Of a stretch of 64,000 bases of DNA, positions 6,762-16,228 are shown piece by piece (position 1 is the stretch's first letter; each line of letters opens with the position of its first letter). The stretch comes from Salinivirgaceae bacterium (GTDB lineage Bacteria > Bacteroidota > Bacteroidia > Bacteroidales > SZUA-534). The stretch covers positions 1 to 64,000 of the forward strand of contig JAGCNL010000057.1 in NCBI GenBank assembly GCA_017645945.1, given 5' to 3'. The notes beneath the pieces were generated by a model. The model saw nothing but the letters and a program-made list of their open reading frames with translations, was not told the DNA's origin and ran no database searches. Both the position numbers and the translations under genes were made by a program.

Positions 6762-9104
6762 ATGAAGAGATTAGCCTTTTTGGCGGTATTTGTTGCCGCT
6801 TTGACAACTTTCGCGCAAGCGCAAACAACACAAACAATTCGTGGACAGGTAACCGACGTGGCGTCGGGTGAGCCGATGACGGGCGCAACCATTATGGTTG
6901 ACGGACAGACAGATATGGCCACCGTTTCCGATGCCGATGGACGTTTCGCAATACAAAAGGTGCCCGTGGGACGGCACACAATCCGTGTGAGTTTTATTGG
7001 CTACGAGCCACTGGAACTCAAAGAGCAGTTGCTGTCGTCGGGCAAAGAGATGGTGCTGGACCTGAAAATGACCGAGAGCATATCGACACTTGACGAGGTG
7101 GTGGTCAAGCCACAGGTTAACAAGCAGTTGCCGCTAAACGAGATGGCGCAAGTCGGTGCGCGTATGTTCAGTGTCGAAGAGGCATCGCGGTATGCGGGCG
7201 GTGTGTCGGACCCTGCACGCACGGCATCGATGTTCCCTGGTGTGGCTGGAAGCGGCGTTTATAACGGTATCAGCATTCACGGCAACTCGCCGCAGATGCT
7301 GCAATGGCGCGTTGAGGGTGTTGAGGTGAACAACCCCAACCACTTTGCCGACATTACAATGGCGGGCGGCGGTATTTTCACATCGCTCAACGGCACGGTG
7401 CTGGCCAACAGCGATTTTATGACGGGCGCAATGCCTGCCGAATATGGCAACGCACTGTCGGGCGCTTTCGATATGAAAATGCGCACGGGTAACAACACCA
7501 AATACGAGCACGCTGTCCAACTTGGCACGCTGGGCGTCGATTTTGCTTCGGAAGGCCCCATTGGCAAGGAATCGAAGGCTTCGTACCTTGTCAATTATCG
7601 ATATAGTTTTATGGAAATCGCAAAAAAAATCCACGCCATAAATATCACACAAACAATGGATTATCAGGATTTAAGTGCGAAACTTAACTTCCCGACCGAA
7701 AAAGCGGGCACTTTTGCCGTATGGTTCACGGGTCTGATTGACAATTTTGGCAACCCCCTTTCCGACTCAACCGAATGGGAATCGCTTTGGGACGCTTGCG
7801 AATCGTGGGCAAACCAACGCAGTTGCGCGGGCGGCTTGACGCACACCTACCGCTTCGACGGGGGCGGCACACTCACATCGTCGGTGGCCTACACGGGTTC
7901 TTATTATAAATTGTACTCGAAACTCTACGACGACAATTTGAATGAAATACCATATCTGGAAGGCAAGAATAGTCAGAACAATCTGATTGTCAGTGTTCAG
8001 CATAAGCGGAAAATATCGTCGCGATACACAATGCAGAACGGCGTTGAGTACCGACAGATGAGTTTCAAGGCGTGCGACGACTACGTTCACCGAATAGGCG
8101 ACCCTGAAATGTACCACGTTTACGACGCCGAAGGCAACACAATGCTGGCCCGTGCCTTCACCAATCACAAAGTGGCTTTGAGTCAGAATTTCTCGACGGT
8201 TGCAGGCGTCAACGTTATGTACTTCGGTGTGAACGGGCAGACGCTTGTTGAGCCGCGCGTCAGTCTGCAATATCAGGCCACGCCGTCAACCACACTGTCG
8301 GCGGCCTACGCAATGAACAGCCGCAAGGAATCGATTGGTGCCTACTTTGTTCTGGCCGACAATGGGGCAACACAGGCCAACAAGGACCTGGGTCTGACGC
8401 GCTCGCATCACGTGTCGTTCACCTTCTCACAACGCCTGGGCGACAACGCCATTCTGAAAATCGAGCCTTATTATCAATGGCTTTTCGACGTGCCTGTTGA
8501 AGAAGGAACAACTTACTCGGTCATAAACGAACGTAGTTTCCTGCAAGGCAAAGTGTTGACCAACGACGGTCTGGGCCGCAACTATGGTATCGACCTGACG
8601 CTGGAACGCTATCTGAAAAACGGCTTCTACGGAATGTTTACGGGCACCGTGTTCCGCTCGGAATACCGCGACGCGCAGCACGAGTGGCACCACACGCTCT
8701 ACGACCTTGGCTACATTACCAACGCCTTGGGCGGAAAGGAATGGATGGTCGGCCTGAACAAGAAGAATGTCTTCGGCATCAATGGCCGCCTGACGGTTAT
8801 GGGCGGTGGCCGATACACGCCTGAAATTGACGGACTTACGCTTGAAGACGTTAAGAGCGACCCACTTTGGGAAATGCCGCTTCAGGAAGACAAGCCTTTC
8901 GAGAAGAAAATGGACACCAATGTCGGATTCGCCTTCTCAATGAAATACACCATCAACAAAGAGCACGTGGCGCACCATTTTATTGTTGAGTATCTGAACG
9001 TTAAGTCGTTCGAGGGTCGCGGATTCAACACCCGCAAAAACAAAATCGTCGATTACTACACGTCGCTCACTTTCCCGAATGTGGCTTATAGGATTGAGTT
9101 TTGA
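6762..9104 (+). CDS. TonB-dependent outer-membrane receptor with carboxypeptidase-regulatory-like N-terminus
   Basis: 780 residues. A Sec signal peptide (MKRLAFLAVFVAALTTFAQA) precedes a CarboxypepD_reg-like beta domain at residues of about 25-105 (IRGQVTDVASGEPMTGATIMVDG, GRHTIRVSFIGYEPLE). A plug domain follows near 130-250 (RTASMFPGVAGSGVYNGISIHGNSP, MPAEYGNALSGAFDMKMRTGNN) and then a beta-barrel ending in YRIEF, whose aromatic last residue is typical of outer-membrane proteins. It is shorter than SusC-type receptors (about 1000 residues), and no susD-like partner is adjacent, so the substrate cannot be inferred. It stands alone, divergent from the yitT-like gene. Confidence 0.9.
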   Translation: MKRLAFLAVFVAALTTFAQAQTTQTIRGQVTDVASGEPMTGATIMVDGQTDMATVSDADGRFAIQKVPVGRHTIRVSFIGYEPLELKEQLLSSGKEMVLDLKMTESISTLDEVVVKPQVNKQLPLNEMAQVGARMFSVEEASRYAGGVSDPARTASMFPGVAGSGVYNGISIHGNSPQMLQWRVEGVEVNNPNHFADITMAGGGIFTSLNGTVLANSDFMTGAMPAEYGNALSGAFDMKMRTGNNTKYEHAVQLGTLGVDFASEGPIGKESKASYLVNYRYSFMEIAKKIHAINITQTMDYQDLSAKLNFPTEKAGTFAVWFTGLIDNFGNPLSDSTEWESLWDACESWANQRSCAGGLTHTYRFDGGGTLTSSVAYTGSYYKLYSKLYDDNLNEIPYLEGKNSQNNLIVSVQHKRKISSRYTMQNGVEYRQMSFKACDDYVHRIGDPEMYHVYDAEGNTMLARAFTNHKVALSQNFSTVAGVNVMYFGVNGQTLVEPRVSLQYQATPSTTLSAAYAMNSRKESIGAYFVLADNGATQANKDLGLTRSHHVSFTFSQRLGDNAILKIEPYYQWLFDVPVEEGTTYSVINERSFLQGKVLTNDGLGRNYGIDLTLERYLKNGFYGMFTGTVFRSEYRDAQHEWHHTLYDLGYITNALGGKEWMVGLNKKNVFGINGRLTVMGGGRYTPEIDGLTLEDVKSDPLWEMPLQEDKPFEKKMDTNVGFAFSMKYTINKEHVAHHFIVEYLNVKSFEGRGFNTRKNKIVDYYTSLTFPNVAYRIEF

Positions 9105-9150
9105 TGGTTAGGCCGACTTACGCAGGCAGAATTATTTGACACACAAATAG

Positions 9151-9178
9151 TTTGAATTATAATTTTTCGTTACTTTTG
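9151..9178 (+). promoter_or_regulatory. Promoter of the 50/172-codon gene pair
   Basis: TTTG at 9151-9154 and TACTTTTG at 9171-9178 are separated by 16 bases, followed 20 bases later by the ATG at 9199. This is close to the Bacteroides consensus, with a spacer at its short limit. Confidence 0.55.
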
Positions 9179-9198
9179 CAATACAAAATTGTCGCGCC

Positions 9199-9351
9199 AT
9201 GACATACACGAAAGAGACATTGGTTATAAGCAACCCTTCAGAGAAACTGCTGAATGTGGTTGAGAAACTCAAAAAGGACAAACAAGCGAAGTTGGAAAAA
9301 CTGCGTAATATGAAGCCCGAAGAGTTCTCTCGCCGTGTAATTTTGTCATAA
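9199..9351 (+). CDS. Small lysine-rich helical protein, possible antitoxin-type partner
   Basis: 50 residues, starting MTYTKETLVISNPSEKLLNV. The N-terminal third looks extended and the rest a charged amphipathic helix (VEKLKKDKQAKLEKLRNM). Its TAA shares the A with the ATG of the next gene (TAATG), so the two are translationally coupled. A well-formed promoter lies just upstream. I do not recognise the family. Size, charge and coupling to a larger AT-rich gene resemble a small antitoxin ahead of its toxin, but that is inference. Confidence 0.65.
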   Translation: MTYTKETLVISNPSEKLLNVVEKLKKDKQAKLEKLRNMKPEEFSRRVILS

Positions 9352-9869
9352 TGGAAGCCTCCTATTCCATCATCGAAAAAGAAAATGAATATCGTGTCTC
9401 GCTGACTTCCATCAATTCGGAAGCCTTGCCAGAGCATATTATGACAATTCTTACAGATAGGAATATTGATGTCAGCGAATTGATGATTGAGCGTGTCAAC
9501 GGCAAAAGCACAACAGGGCAGGCGGTTTTGCACGATATCACAGGATGGGTGGCAGAATTGTTTTTCGCCAATCCGAATCTGATAATTTACTATTCGTGCG
9601 ACGATATGACACCAATACCTCGAAGGAATTCAAATAGTGGCAATAGAGATATTCCTGTAAATGAATATCGTAGCAAATTGTTTACTCACATTTTTGATAC
9701 TTATATGGCAAGCCATCAAATGACGGGAGTTACAAATACACCTATCCAACTCGACAACTATGAAAATGGAATAGGATATAGTCTATATTTTCACTTTATA
9801 GCACGCGAAGCCCACAACAATATTGTTGAAATACTGAAGGAAAACATCTTGGAAATCAGTGGTAAATAA
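9351..9869 (+). CDS. Unknown protein, second gene of a coupled pair
   Basis: 172 residues, starting MEASYSIIEKENEYRVSLTS. There is no signal peptide or transmembrane segment, so it is probably cytosolic. Mixed alpha/beta content is suggested, with conserved-looking segments HDITGWVAELFFANPNLIIYY and YSLYFHFIAREAHN. The start overlaps the stop of the 50-codon gene by one base. The pair is AT-rich compared with the flanking TonB and leuS genes, which hints at transfer. No catalytic motif is recognised. A toxin role is possible given the layout, but nothing in the sequence proves it. Confidence 0.65.
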   Translation: MEASYSIIEKENEYRVSLTSINSEALPEHIMTILTDRNIDVSELMIERVNGKSTTGQAVLHDITGWVAELFFANPNLIIYYSCDDMTPIPRRNSNSGNRDIPVNEYRSKLFTHIFDTYMASHQMTGVTNTPIQLDNYENGIGYSLYFHFIAREAHNNIVEILKENILEISGK

Positions 9870-9931
9870 CTGACCAACGCCTTTCTCTTGCACAAACACA
9901 CTGATTTAGTTTCACGCAATTATACCAAACA

Positions 9932-9961
9932 AAAAAGCCACTCCAATCGGGGTGGCTTTTT
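9932..9961. terminator. Bidirectional terminator between the gene pair and leuS
   Basis: AAAAAGCCAC pairs perfectly with GTGGCTTTTT around a 10-base loop. A-run and T-run lie on both sides, so it can stop transcription from the rightward pair and from the leftward leuS gene. Confidence 0.85.
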
Positions 9962-9980
9962 GTTGGTATATCAGATTGTC

Positions 9981-12593
9981 TTACAAAACAATATTGATAA
10001 TCTTGTTTGGCACGACAATCACCTTCTTTGGTGTTTTGCCGTCGAGCCATTTGGCAGCCGACTCGTGAGCCAAAGCAACTTCCTGCGCTTGCTGCGGTGT
10101 CGAGCCGACAGGCATTTCAATCGAGAAGCGCGTCTTGCCGTTGAACGAAACGGGGTAAACCACCTTGTTGTCAACAAGTTTCGACTCGTCGCAAACGGGC
10201 CACGGCTCGTATGTCAGCGACTCGGTGCCGCCGTACATCTGCCACATCTCTTCGGCCAAATGCGGTGCGAACGGTGCAAGCACTTTGGCAAAATCGCGGG
10301 CAACCGAAACAGAAACCTTCTTGGCCTTGTAGCAGGCGTTGGTGAAAATCATCATCTGCGAAATGGCTGTGTTAAAGCGCAGACCTTCAATATCATCGGC
10401 AACCTTCTTGATTGTCTTGTTCAGTTCTTTTACAACTTCGCTGTCGTCTTGCAGACCATCAACCACATTGTCTTTCTCGCTGAAGAAGCGGAACACGCGC
10501 GCAAGGAAGTTGAACACGCCCTTCACACCGCTTTCGGCCCACGGCTTCACGGCGTCGAGCGGGCCCATAAACATCTCGTAAAGGCGCAGACTGTCAGCAC
10601 CATAGTGGGCAATCACATCGTCGGGGTTGACAACGTTTTTGAGCGATTTCGACATCTTGGCCACAATCTGACGCAACTCAACGCCCGTCTCTTTGTGGAA
10701 GAATTTGCCGTCGTGCTCTTCAACCATATCCGAAGTAACCTTGGCGCCCGCCATCGTCTCGTAGGCGAAAGCCAGAATCATTCCTTGGTTGAACAGTTTC
10801 TGATAGGGCTCGTCGGTGTGGACAATGCCCAAATCGAACAGAACTTTGTGCCAGAAACGGCTGTAGAGCAAGTGAAGCACGGCGTGCTCGGCACCACCCA
10901 CATACAAATCGACAGGCATCCAGTAGTTTTCGGCTTCAACCGAGAACGGCGCAGAGTCGTTTGTTGGGTCGGTGTAGCGCAGATAGTACCAGCACGAGCC
11001 CGCCCATTGCGGCATTGTGTTGGTCTCGTAGCGGCCGCGGCGTCCGTTCTTGTCAACCACTGTGAGCCAGTCGGTTGCGTTGGCCAGCGGCGACTCGCCA
11101 GTGTCGCTCGGCTCGTACTTGGTGAGTTCGGGCAGCGTGTGCGGCAGGTCCTTCTCGTCAACGGTGGTCACTTCGCCGTCTTCCCAGTGGATAATGGGGA
11201 ACGGCTCGCCCCAATAGCGTTGGCGGCTGAACAACCAGTCGCGGATTTTATAGTTGACGGTGGCTTTGCCCAGATTGCGCTCGGCCAGCCAGGCAATCAT
11301 CTTGTCAATGGCGTCCTTCTTGTTCAGGCCGTCAAGGAAGCCCGAGTTGACGTGAATACCGTCTTCGGTCCAGGCCTGCTGCTGAACATCGACTTCCGAT
11401 TTCAGGACTTCGATAATCGGCAGATTGAATTTTTTGGCGAATTCCCAGTCGCGCGTGTCGTGGGCGGGGACGGCCATAATGGCGCCCGTGCCGTAGCCCA
11501 TCAGCACGTAGTCGGCCACCCAGATTGGAATCAATGTGCCGTTGACGGGATTTTTTGCATATCGGCCAGAGAACACGCCAGTTTTCTCTTTGGCCAGTTC
11601 GGTGCGGTCAAGGTCGGATTTCATCGAAGCCTGACGGCGATATTCTTCAACGGCGGCGCGTTGCTCGTCGGTTGTAATTTGCTCAATCATAGGGTGCTCG
11701 GGGGCGATAACCATATAGGTTGCACCGAACAGGGTGTCGCAGCGGGTGGTGTAGACGGTGAGTTTTTCGTTGAGTCCGTCGAGCGCGAAATCGACTTCGG
11801 CACCTGTTGAGCGGCCAATCCAGTTGCGCTGCATATCTTTTACGCCAGCGGGCCAGTCGAGTCCGTCGAGACCTTTCAACAGACGCTCGGCATATAATGG
11901 AATACGCAACATCCATTGTTTCAGATTCTTGCGATTCACTTGGCAGCCGCATTTCTCGTGCGAGCCGTCGTTCAAAACTTCTTCGTTGGCGCAAACGGTC
12001 TTGCAGTTGGGGCACCACCAAACTTGGGCGTTGTCATAATATGCAAGACGTTGTGAGTCAACATATTTCTTTACTTCAGCATCGCCTTTGGCCTTAACGT
12101 CGGCAGGAATTGGCAACTCCGAAATTGGGCGGCCTTTCTGCTGCTCCTTGTCGAACCAGGTGTTGTAGAGTTTAATGAAAATCCACTGTGTCCACTTGTA
12201 ATATTTTGGGTCAGTGGTGTTTATCTCGCGGTCCCAGTCGTAACTCAAGCCCAAAGCCTTGATTTGGCGGCGGAACGTGTCGCAGTTCTTTTTGGTGGTA
12301 ATGGCAGGGTGAGTGCCCGTTTGAATGGCATACTGCTCGGCAGGCAGACCGAAAGCGTCCCAACCCATCGGGTGAAGAACGTTGAAGCCTTTCATACGCT
12401 TGTAGCGGCTCACAATGTCGGTAGCCGTGTATCCTTCGGGGTGACCAACGTGCAGTCCCGCTCCCGACGGATAGGGGAACATATCGAGTGCGTAGAATTT
12501 AGGTTTCGATTTGTCTAAAACGGTCTTAAAGGTTTTGTTCTTTTCCCAATAAGCCTGCCATTTTTGTTCGATTTCGGTGAAGTTATATTCCAT
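9981..12593 (-). CDS. leuS: Leucyl-tRNA synthetase
   Basis: 870 residues from the ATG at 12593 ([16 protein letters not shown], the normal family N-terminus); the ATG at 12629 would add 12 unrelated residues. The class I HIGH signature is HVGH at residues 48-51, and KMSKS is intact at about residue 646 ([10 protein letters not shown]). The editing (CP1) domain lies between them, with the threonine-rich segment [19 protein letters not shown] and CGC cysteine motifs at about residues 195-225 suggest a zinc-binding CP1 insertion. The C-terminal anticodon-binding and tail region is present. Cytosolic and essential; charges tRNA-Leu. Confidence 0.98.
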   Translation of the reverse strand: MEYNFTEIEQKWQAYWEKNKTFKTVLDKSKPKFYALDMFPYPSGAGLHVGHPEGYTATDIVSRYKRMKGFNVLHPMGWDAFGLPAEQYAIQTGTHPAITTKKNCDTFRRQIKALGLSYDWDREINTTDPKYYKWTQWIFIKLYNTWFDKEQQKGRPISELPIPADVKAKGDAEVKKYVDSQRLAYYDNAQVWWCPNCKTVCANEEVLNDGSHEKCGCQVNRKNLKQWMLRIPLYAERLLKGLDGLDWPAGVKDMQRNWIGRSTGAEVDFALDGLNEKLTVYTTRCDTLFGATYMVIAPEHPMIEQITTDEQRAAVEEYRRQASMKSDLDRTELAKEKTGVFSGRYAKNPVNGTLIPIWVADYVLMGYGTGAIMAVPAHDTRDWEFAKKFNLPIIEVLKSEVDVQQQAWTEDGIHVNSGFLDGLNKKDAIDKMIAWLAERNLGKATVNYKIRDWLFSRQRYWGEPFPIIHWEDGEVTTVDEKDLPHTLPELTKYEPSDTGESPLANATDWLTVVDKNGRRGRYETNTMPQWAGSCWYYLRYTDPTNDSAPFSVEAENYWMPVDLYVGGAEHAVLHLLYSRFWHKVLFDLGIVHTDEPYQKLFNQGMILAFAYETMAGAKVTSDMVEEHDGKFFHKETGVELRQIVAKMSKSLKNVVNPDDVIAHYGADSLRLYEMFMGPLDAVKPWAESGVKGVFNFLARVFRFFSEKDNVVDGLQDDSEVVKELNKTIKKVADDIEGLRFNTAISQMMIFTNACYKAKKVSVSVARDFAKVLAPFAPHLAEEMWQMYGGTESLTYEPWPVCDESKLVDNKVVYPVSFNGKTRFSIEMPVGSTPQQAQEVALAHESAAKWLDGKTPKKVIVVPNKIINIVL

Positions 12594-12649
12594 AAACCAT
12601 TGATATTTAATAGCGTCGATGCGCCGCAATTTTTATTTTGTTTAAACCG

Positions 12650-12683
12650 CAAAACTAAAAAATTCTATTTATCCATCGCCAAA
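12650..12683 (-). promoter_or_regulatory. leuS promoter
   Basis: On the minus strand TTTG (12680-12683) and TAGTTTTG (12650-12657) are separated by 22 bases, fitting the Bacteroides consensus. The 5' leader is about 50 bases. I see no T-box or attenuator structure in it. Confidence 0.6.
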
Positions 12684-12776
12684 CGCAAACCGCAAAATTT
12701 GGTTTTGCATAACGACTGTATATCAGCAAAATACGAACTCAAAATTATTAAAAAGGTATAATTGTAATGAGTAAAG

Positions 12777-13400
12777 TTAAGATTGTTTAAACCCGATAGG
12801 GGTACGTTGCGAATTTAGTTGCCGTTGATTATCATCGGCTTGCAACTGTGCAATAGCATCGTTTATGTTTTCCAACTGCGCGGCTATATTATCGTGGTCC
12901 TCCGCAAACATTGCGTTAATATCGTTTTGGTCACGCAACGATTCCTCCATATCAATTCTTAATTGCTTTATTTCGGTGCGAATTTGTTCGATTTGCAGTT
13001 TTGTATCGCCAATAGCAACCAATGCCTGACGCATTTGGAAAAACACGCGCATTATATTGATATTGACCTGAATGGCTATTGGCGACCTCAACAATCCAGA
13101 AAGCATTGCTATTCCTTCTTGAGTAAAAGCGTATGGCAGATATTTACTATGCTGTCCACGACCATTTTTTAAGGTGAAAAAATTGCACCTTAAAGCATCG
13201 TACTCTTCTTTTGTAAGTTCAAACATAAAATCTTCAGGAAACCTTTCAATATTCATACGGACAGCGCGTTTCAAGTTCTTTGTCTCTACTTGATATAATT
13301 CTGCCAAATCGCTATCAATCATAATCTTGCGATTTCTAACCTCATATATGCACGATTTGATAATATCCGAACTTGCAACAATACTATTCGCCATAATCAT
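12777..13400 (-). CDS. ORF6N-domain protein (KilA-N/antirepressor-like)
   Basis: 207 residues (or 205 from the second ATG at 13394). Residues of about 14-100 match the ORF6N DNA-binding domain: IYEVRNRKIMIDSDLAELYQ, then RFPEDFMFELTKEEYDALR and YLPYAFTQEGIAMLSGLLRS. The C-terminal half is a long coiled coil (QIEQIRTEIKQLRIDMEES). The domain is known from phage antirepressors and is also common as a single gene in Bacteroidales chromosomes. No other phage genes are nearby. It is AT-rich compared with leuS, so it may be a remnant of a mobile element. Confidence 0.9.
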   Translation of the reverse strand: MIMANSIVASSDIIKSCIYEVRNRKIMIDSDLAELYQVETKNLKRAVRMNIERFPEDFMFELTKEEYDALRCNFFTLKNGRGQHSKYLPYAFTQEGIAMLSGLLRSPIAIQVNINIMRVFFQMRQALVAIGDTKLQIEQIRTEIKQLRIDMEESLRDQNDINAMFAEDHDNIAAQLENINDAIAQLQADDNQRQLNSQRTPIGFKQS

Positions 13401-13420
13401 TAATTATGTTCCATTTTGTC

Positions 13421-14122
13421 CTACTTGTCCATTGCAAGGCGCAAACCGCAGATGTCGATTCTCGATGTCGGGTGATTCTTGCTGCGGTTCCAAATCCAGC
13501 AAGCCTGCGATGTGTCGTTGAAGCAGCCGCCGCGAATCACATATTGCAGCGATTCGACGCCCTCATACGCATCGGAGCACCACTCCCACACGTTGCCGCT
13601 CATATCGTAGATACCCAGTTCGTTGGGCGTTTTGGTTGCCACTTGATGTGTCGATGACTCAGAATTCTTTGAATACCAGCCAACTTTGCCCATTGTGTCG
13701 CCGCCGCTGAACTTATAGCCGCTGCTTTTGTTGCCGCCACGTGCCGCATATTCCCATTCCTCTTCGGTCGGCATGCGGAACTTCTGCCCCGTGAGTTGGT
13801 TCAGTTTCTCGATGAACTCCTTGCAATCGTTCCAACTCACCGACTCCACAGGAAGTTCCTTGCCGCGTCCGCGCGCTGTCGACGGGTTTTTGCCCATCAC
13901 GGCTTTCCACAAAACGCCAGTGACCTCGGTCTTGCCAATCAGGAAACTGCCAACGGTTGTTGCTTCGGCCTTCCCAGGCTCGCCCATTTCAAAACTTCCG
14001 CCCTCAACGGCCACCATATCGAAACTGATGCCTTTGACTGTGAATGTCTGAACTGTGCCGTTCTGCGACATTGCAAACTGCGCTGCTGACAACGCAAACA
14101 AAGTGATAATCAATCGTTTCAT
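13421..14122 (-). CDS. Secreted formylglycine-generating-enzyme-like (SUMF1 fold) protein
   Basis: 233 residues from the ATG at 14122; an upstream ATG at 14173 would bury the signal peptide. A signal peptide (MKRLIITLFALSAAQFAMSQ) is followed by an FGE-sulfatase domain: FDMVAVEGGSFEMGEPG, VTGVLWKAVMGKNPS, PVESVSWNDCKEFIEKLN, FRMPTEEEWEYAARGG, YDMSGNVWEWCSDAY, ending CGLRLAMDK. No sulfatase gene is nearby. In Bacteroidales most such proteins are not proven enzymes; the fold also serves as a binding or lectin-like module. Periplasmic or surface location is inferred from the signal peptide. Confidence 0.9.
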   Translation of the reverse strand: MKRLIITLFALSAAQFAMSQNGTVQTFTVKGISFDMVAVEGGSFEMGEPGKAEATTVGSFLIGKTEVTGVLWKAVMGKNPSTARGRGKELPVESVSWNDCKEFIEKLNQLTGQKFRMPTEEEWEYAARGGNKSSGYKFSGGDTMGKVGWYSKNSESSTHQVATKTPNELGIYDMSGNVWEWCSDAYEGVESLQYVIRGGCFNDTSQACWIWNRSKNHPTSRIDICGLRLAMDK

Positions 14123-14298
14123 AACGTATCGTTTTAGAGTTTCAAGATACGAATAAAAAACGTGATTTACCAAACTGAATTTTTGATTTGAAAAAAGACG
14201 GCTCTGCTTGGCGCAGAAATGCTTGGTTTTACATTATTGATAACAAGCAGAATAATCCGCGTTATCTAACCTAAAACTTTAAACTTATAACTTTCCAA

Positions 14299-14835
14299 TC
14301 ACTTTGCCGACATGTACTCGCCCACCCATTGCGAGTCCTGCATGTCTTTCAGCAGGCGGATGAGGTTGTCGCCGTAAATCACATCGCTAAGGAACTGCAT
14401 TCCGTATTGCGACAGAATCTGCATCTGGCCCTCGGAGGGCACGCCGTTCTCGCCGCCCCAGCCCAAAGCCTTTGAGTTGCCGAACGGATAGGTGGCATAA
14501 CGCAGTTTCCACAAATCTTTGAGAGTGAATTGGTTAATACCATGGGCTTCGAACAAATCGATGCGGTCGGGGTTGGCTTTCGACTCCTCACCGCCGCCAA
14601 ACTGCCGCAGAAAGGTCTCGTAGTTGACAAACCGCACGGTGCCTTTGCCTTGGTATGGCAGACAGTGGATTCCGTAACTCACAGCGTCCAGTCCAGCCGT
14701 TGGCATCAGACTGATACAGAACGAGTAACGCGCCAGGTGATAAGCGTCGGGGTTGTCCTGGCCTTTCGGAATAAGCACCTGAGCCTGCGCTTGCAAGCCC
14801 ATCATAACCATCAGTGCGACAATCAGTTTCTTCAT
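14299..14835 (-). CDS. Secreted protein of unknown function
   Basis: 178 residues. A signal peptide (MKKLIVALMVMMGLQAQA) precedes a mature part rich in aromatic residues, with a segment KLRYATYPFGNSKALGWGGE and two cysteines. I do not recognise the family. It lies 3 bases after the stop of the membrane protein at 14839-15462, so the two and pepE form an operon. A periplasmic partner for the transporter-like neighbour is possible but is only positional inference. Confidence 0.75.
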   Translation of the reverse strand: MKKLIVALMVMMGLQAQAQVLIPKGQDNPDAYHLARYSFCISLMPTAGLDAVSYGIHCLPYQGKGTVRFVNYETFLRQFGGGEESKANPDRIDLFEAHGINQFTLKDLWKLRYATYPFGNSKALGWGGENGVPSEGQMQILSQYGMQFLSDVIYGDNLIRLLKDMQDSQWVGEYMSAK

Positions 14836-14838
14836 ATT

Positions 14839-15462
14839 TCAATCAATTAGGAACGACAGTGCGGCCAAGGCAATCAGAATGGTGCCAGTGACCGTCTTTT
14901 GGTGATGTTCGAAAATATGCCAGTTCAGGCGGTTCAAGCCTTTGGTGCCAACGTAAACCAACATCAGCATTGTACCCACGGTAACTGCCAAATATATGGC
15001 CGATGTGGCCGCAATACCTTGCCAGCCAAAGGTCCCAGCAGGCAGAAAATAGACTTCCAACTCGATGCAAGGCGAGAAAAACATCGCCAAAACCATCGAT
15101 CCGATGATGGCGCGTTTGCTGCGGCCCGCCTTGGCATCATCAAAATGGTCGTGATGGTGATTGCCATGGCTGACGACATCGGAAACAATGAAAATCAGTC
15201 CCAAAAGAGCCAGCACGGCGGGTGCCACCCAATGGGTGATTTCGGCGTGGCTGCTCGACAGTTTGAATCCCGCCAGGCCGATGAGCACACCCACCACAAT
15301 GGTGCTTGCAATGTGCGCCGCGCCAATGAGCGCCGTTGCGTTCAGCGTCTCGCGCATTGTCCAGCGCTGACTCTTACCAATGGCCACAATGGGCAGCCAA
15401 TGGTTGGGAATGGCGGCATGGACAAGGCTCAGCAGCAAACTGCCAGATATTATCTGCCACAT
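14839..15462 (-). CDS. Membrane protein resembling NicO/UreH-type metal transporters
   Basis: 207 residues with about six hydrophobic helices. The first helix contains SLVHAAIPNHWLPI, which resembles the His-x(n)-Pro-Asp-His signature of the nickel/cobalt transporter and UreH-like families. A cytosol- or periplasm-facing loop is His-rich (SHGNHHHDHFDD), as in RcnA-like metal exporters. Another helix has SPCIELEVYFLPAG. Divalent-metal transport is therefore a reasonable guess, but neither direction nor metal can be read. It is packed between pepE (6 bases) and a secreted unknown (3 bases). Confidence 0.7.
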   Translation of the reverse strand: MWQIISGSLLLSLVHAAIPNHWLPIVAIGKSQRWTMRETLNATALIGAAHIASTIVVGVLIGLAGFKLSSSHAEITHWVAPAVLALLGLIFIVSDVVSHGNHHHDHFDDAKAGRSKRAIIGSMVLAMFFSPCIELEVYFLPAGTFGWQGIAATSAIYLAVTVGTMLMLVYVGTKGLNRLNWHIFEHHQKTVTGTILIALAALSFLID

Positions 15463-15468
15463 TGATTA

Positions 15469-16176
15469 TCAGAATTTTAAAAGAAAATCAAAATCCTCGT
15501 CAGGTTCAATTTCAATGGGCTGGCGGCCATTGATGAAGAGCCGCAGGTTATTCTTGCCCACATAGCGGACGTGCCCGCCCTCAACATTGAGCATGCAGCC
15601 CTCACGCAACCCCACAACGGTCGATTTGGGATTGGCGGCCAGATACTCAAGAATGCGCTCCTCGCGAGTCTCGCCTCCGTGCCCCTCAATCTGCTTGTCG
15701 GTGTAGTGCGGATTGATTTGGAACGGCACCAGTCCGAAAGTGTCGAATCCCAGCGGGTCGACCACGGGCATATCGTTGGTGGTCTGCATTGTGGGGCAGG
15801 CCACATTGGCGCCAGCGCTCCACCCTACGTAAGGCACTCCAGCCTTCACTTTGCGGCGCACAGGCTCAATCAAGCCGTTCTGATGCAGATTGCGCACCAG
15901 ATTCCAAGTGTTGCCACCACCAACCACAATGGCATCGGCGGTCTCGATGGCCTCAACCTGATTATCGAAACGATGTACCGATTTGACACTCAGACCGAAA
16001 TCGCGGAAACGGCGGTTCACTTTCGCCTCAAAATCATCGTAACTGAACGTTACGGCAGCATACGGGATAAAGACAATGTTCTGCCGTCCGCTCAAAAAGC
16101 GCGCAATCTCGTCTTTCGAATATTCCAGAAACGGCTCGCCAGCCATTGTCGAATTGCTTATCAGAAGAAGATTCAT
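15469..16176 (-). CDS. pepE: Peptidase E (alpha-aspartyl dipeptidase, family S51)
   Basis: 235 residues, close to the 229 of the E. coli enzyme. The catalytic residues fall at the same numbers as in E. coli PepE: Ser120 in GWSAGAN, Asp135 in QTTND and His157 in QINPHY. The GGGNT motif is at residues 86-90. The enzyme is cytosolic, cleaves dipeptides with N-terminal aspartate and needs no metal. It is the first gene of a three-gene minus-strand set with the transporter-like and secreted unknown proteins. Confidence 0.95.
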   Translation of the reverse strand: MNLLLISNSTMAGEPFLEYSKDEIARFLSGRQNIVFIPYAAVTFSYDDFEAKVNRRFRDFGLSVKSVHRFDNQVEAIETADAIVVGGGNTWNLVRNLHQNGLIEPVRRKVKAGVPYVGWSAGANVACPTMQTTNDMPVVDPLGFDTFGLVPFQINPHYTDKQIEGHGGETREERILEYLAANPKSTVVGLREGCMLNVEGGHVRYVGKNNLRLFINGRQPIEIEPDEDFDFLLKF

Positions 16177-16228
16177 AGTTATTTGTAAATTAATTGATTA
16201 ACTGATGTTATTTAAAGTTTTTTTCTTA

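Noticed and set aside
9888..11810. Long plus-strand open frame (640 codons) opposite leuS
   Set aside because: It is the antisense shadow of leuS, whose motifs and length are fully convincing. The antisense protein has no domain pattern.
12594..12776. T-box or amino-acid riboswitch upstream of leuS
   Set aside because: The short leader has no specifier stem, antiterminator sequence or terminator.
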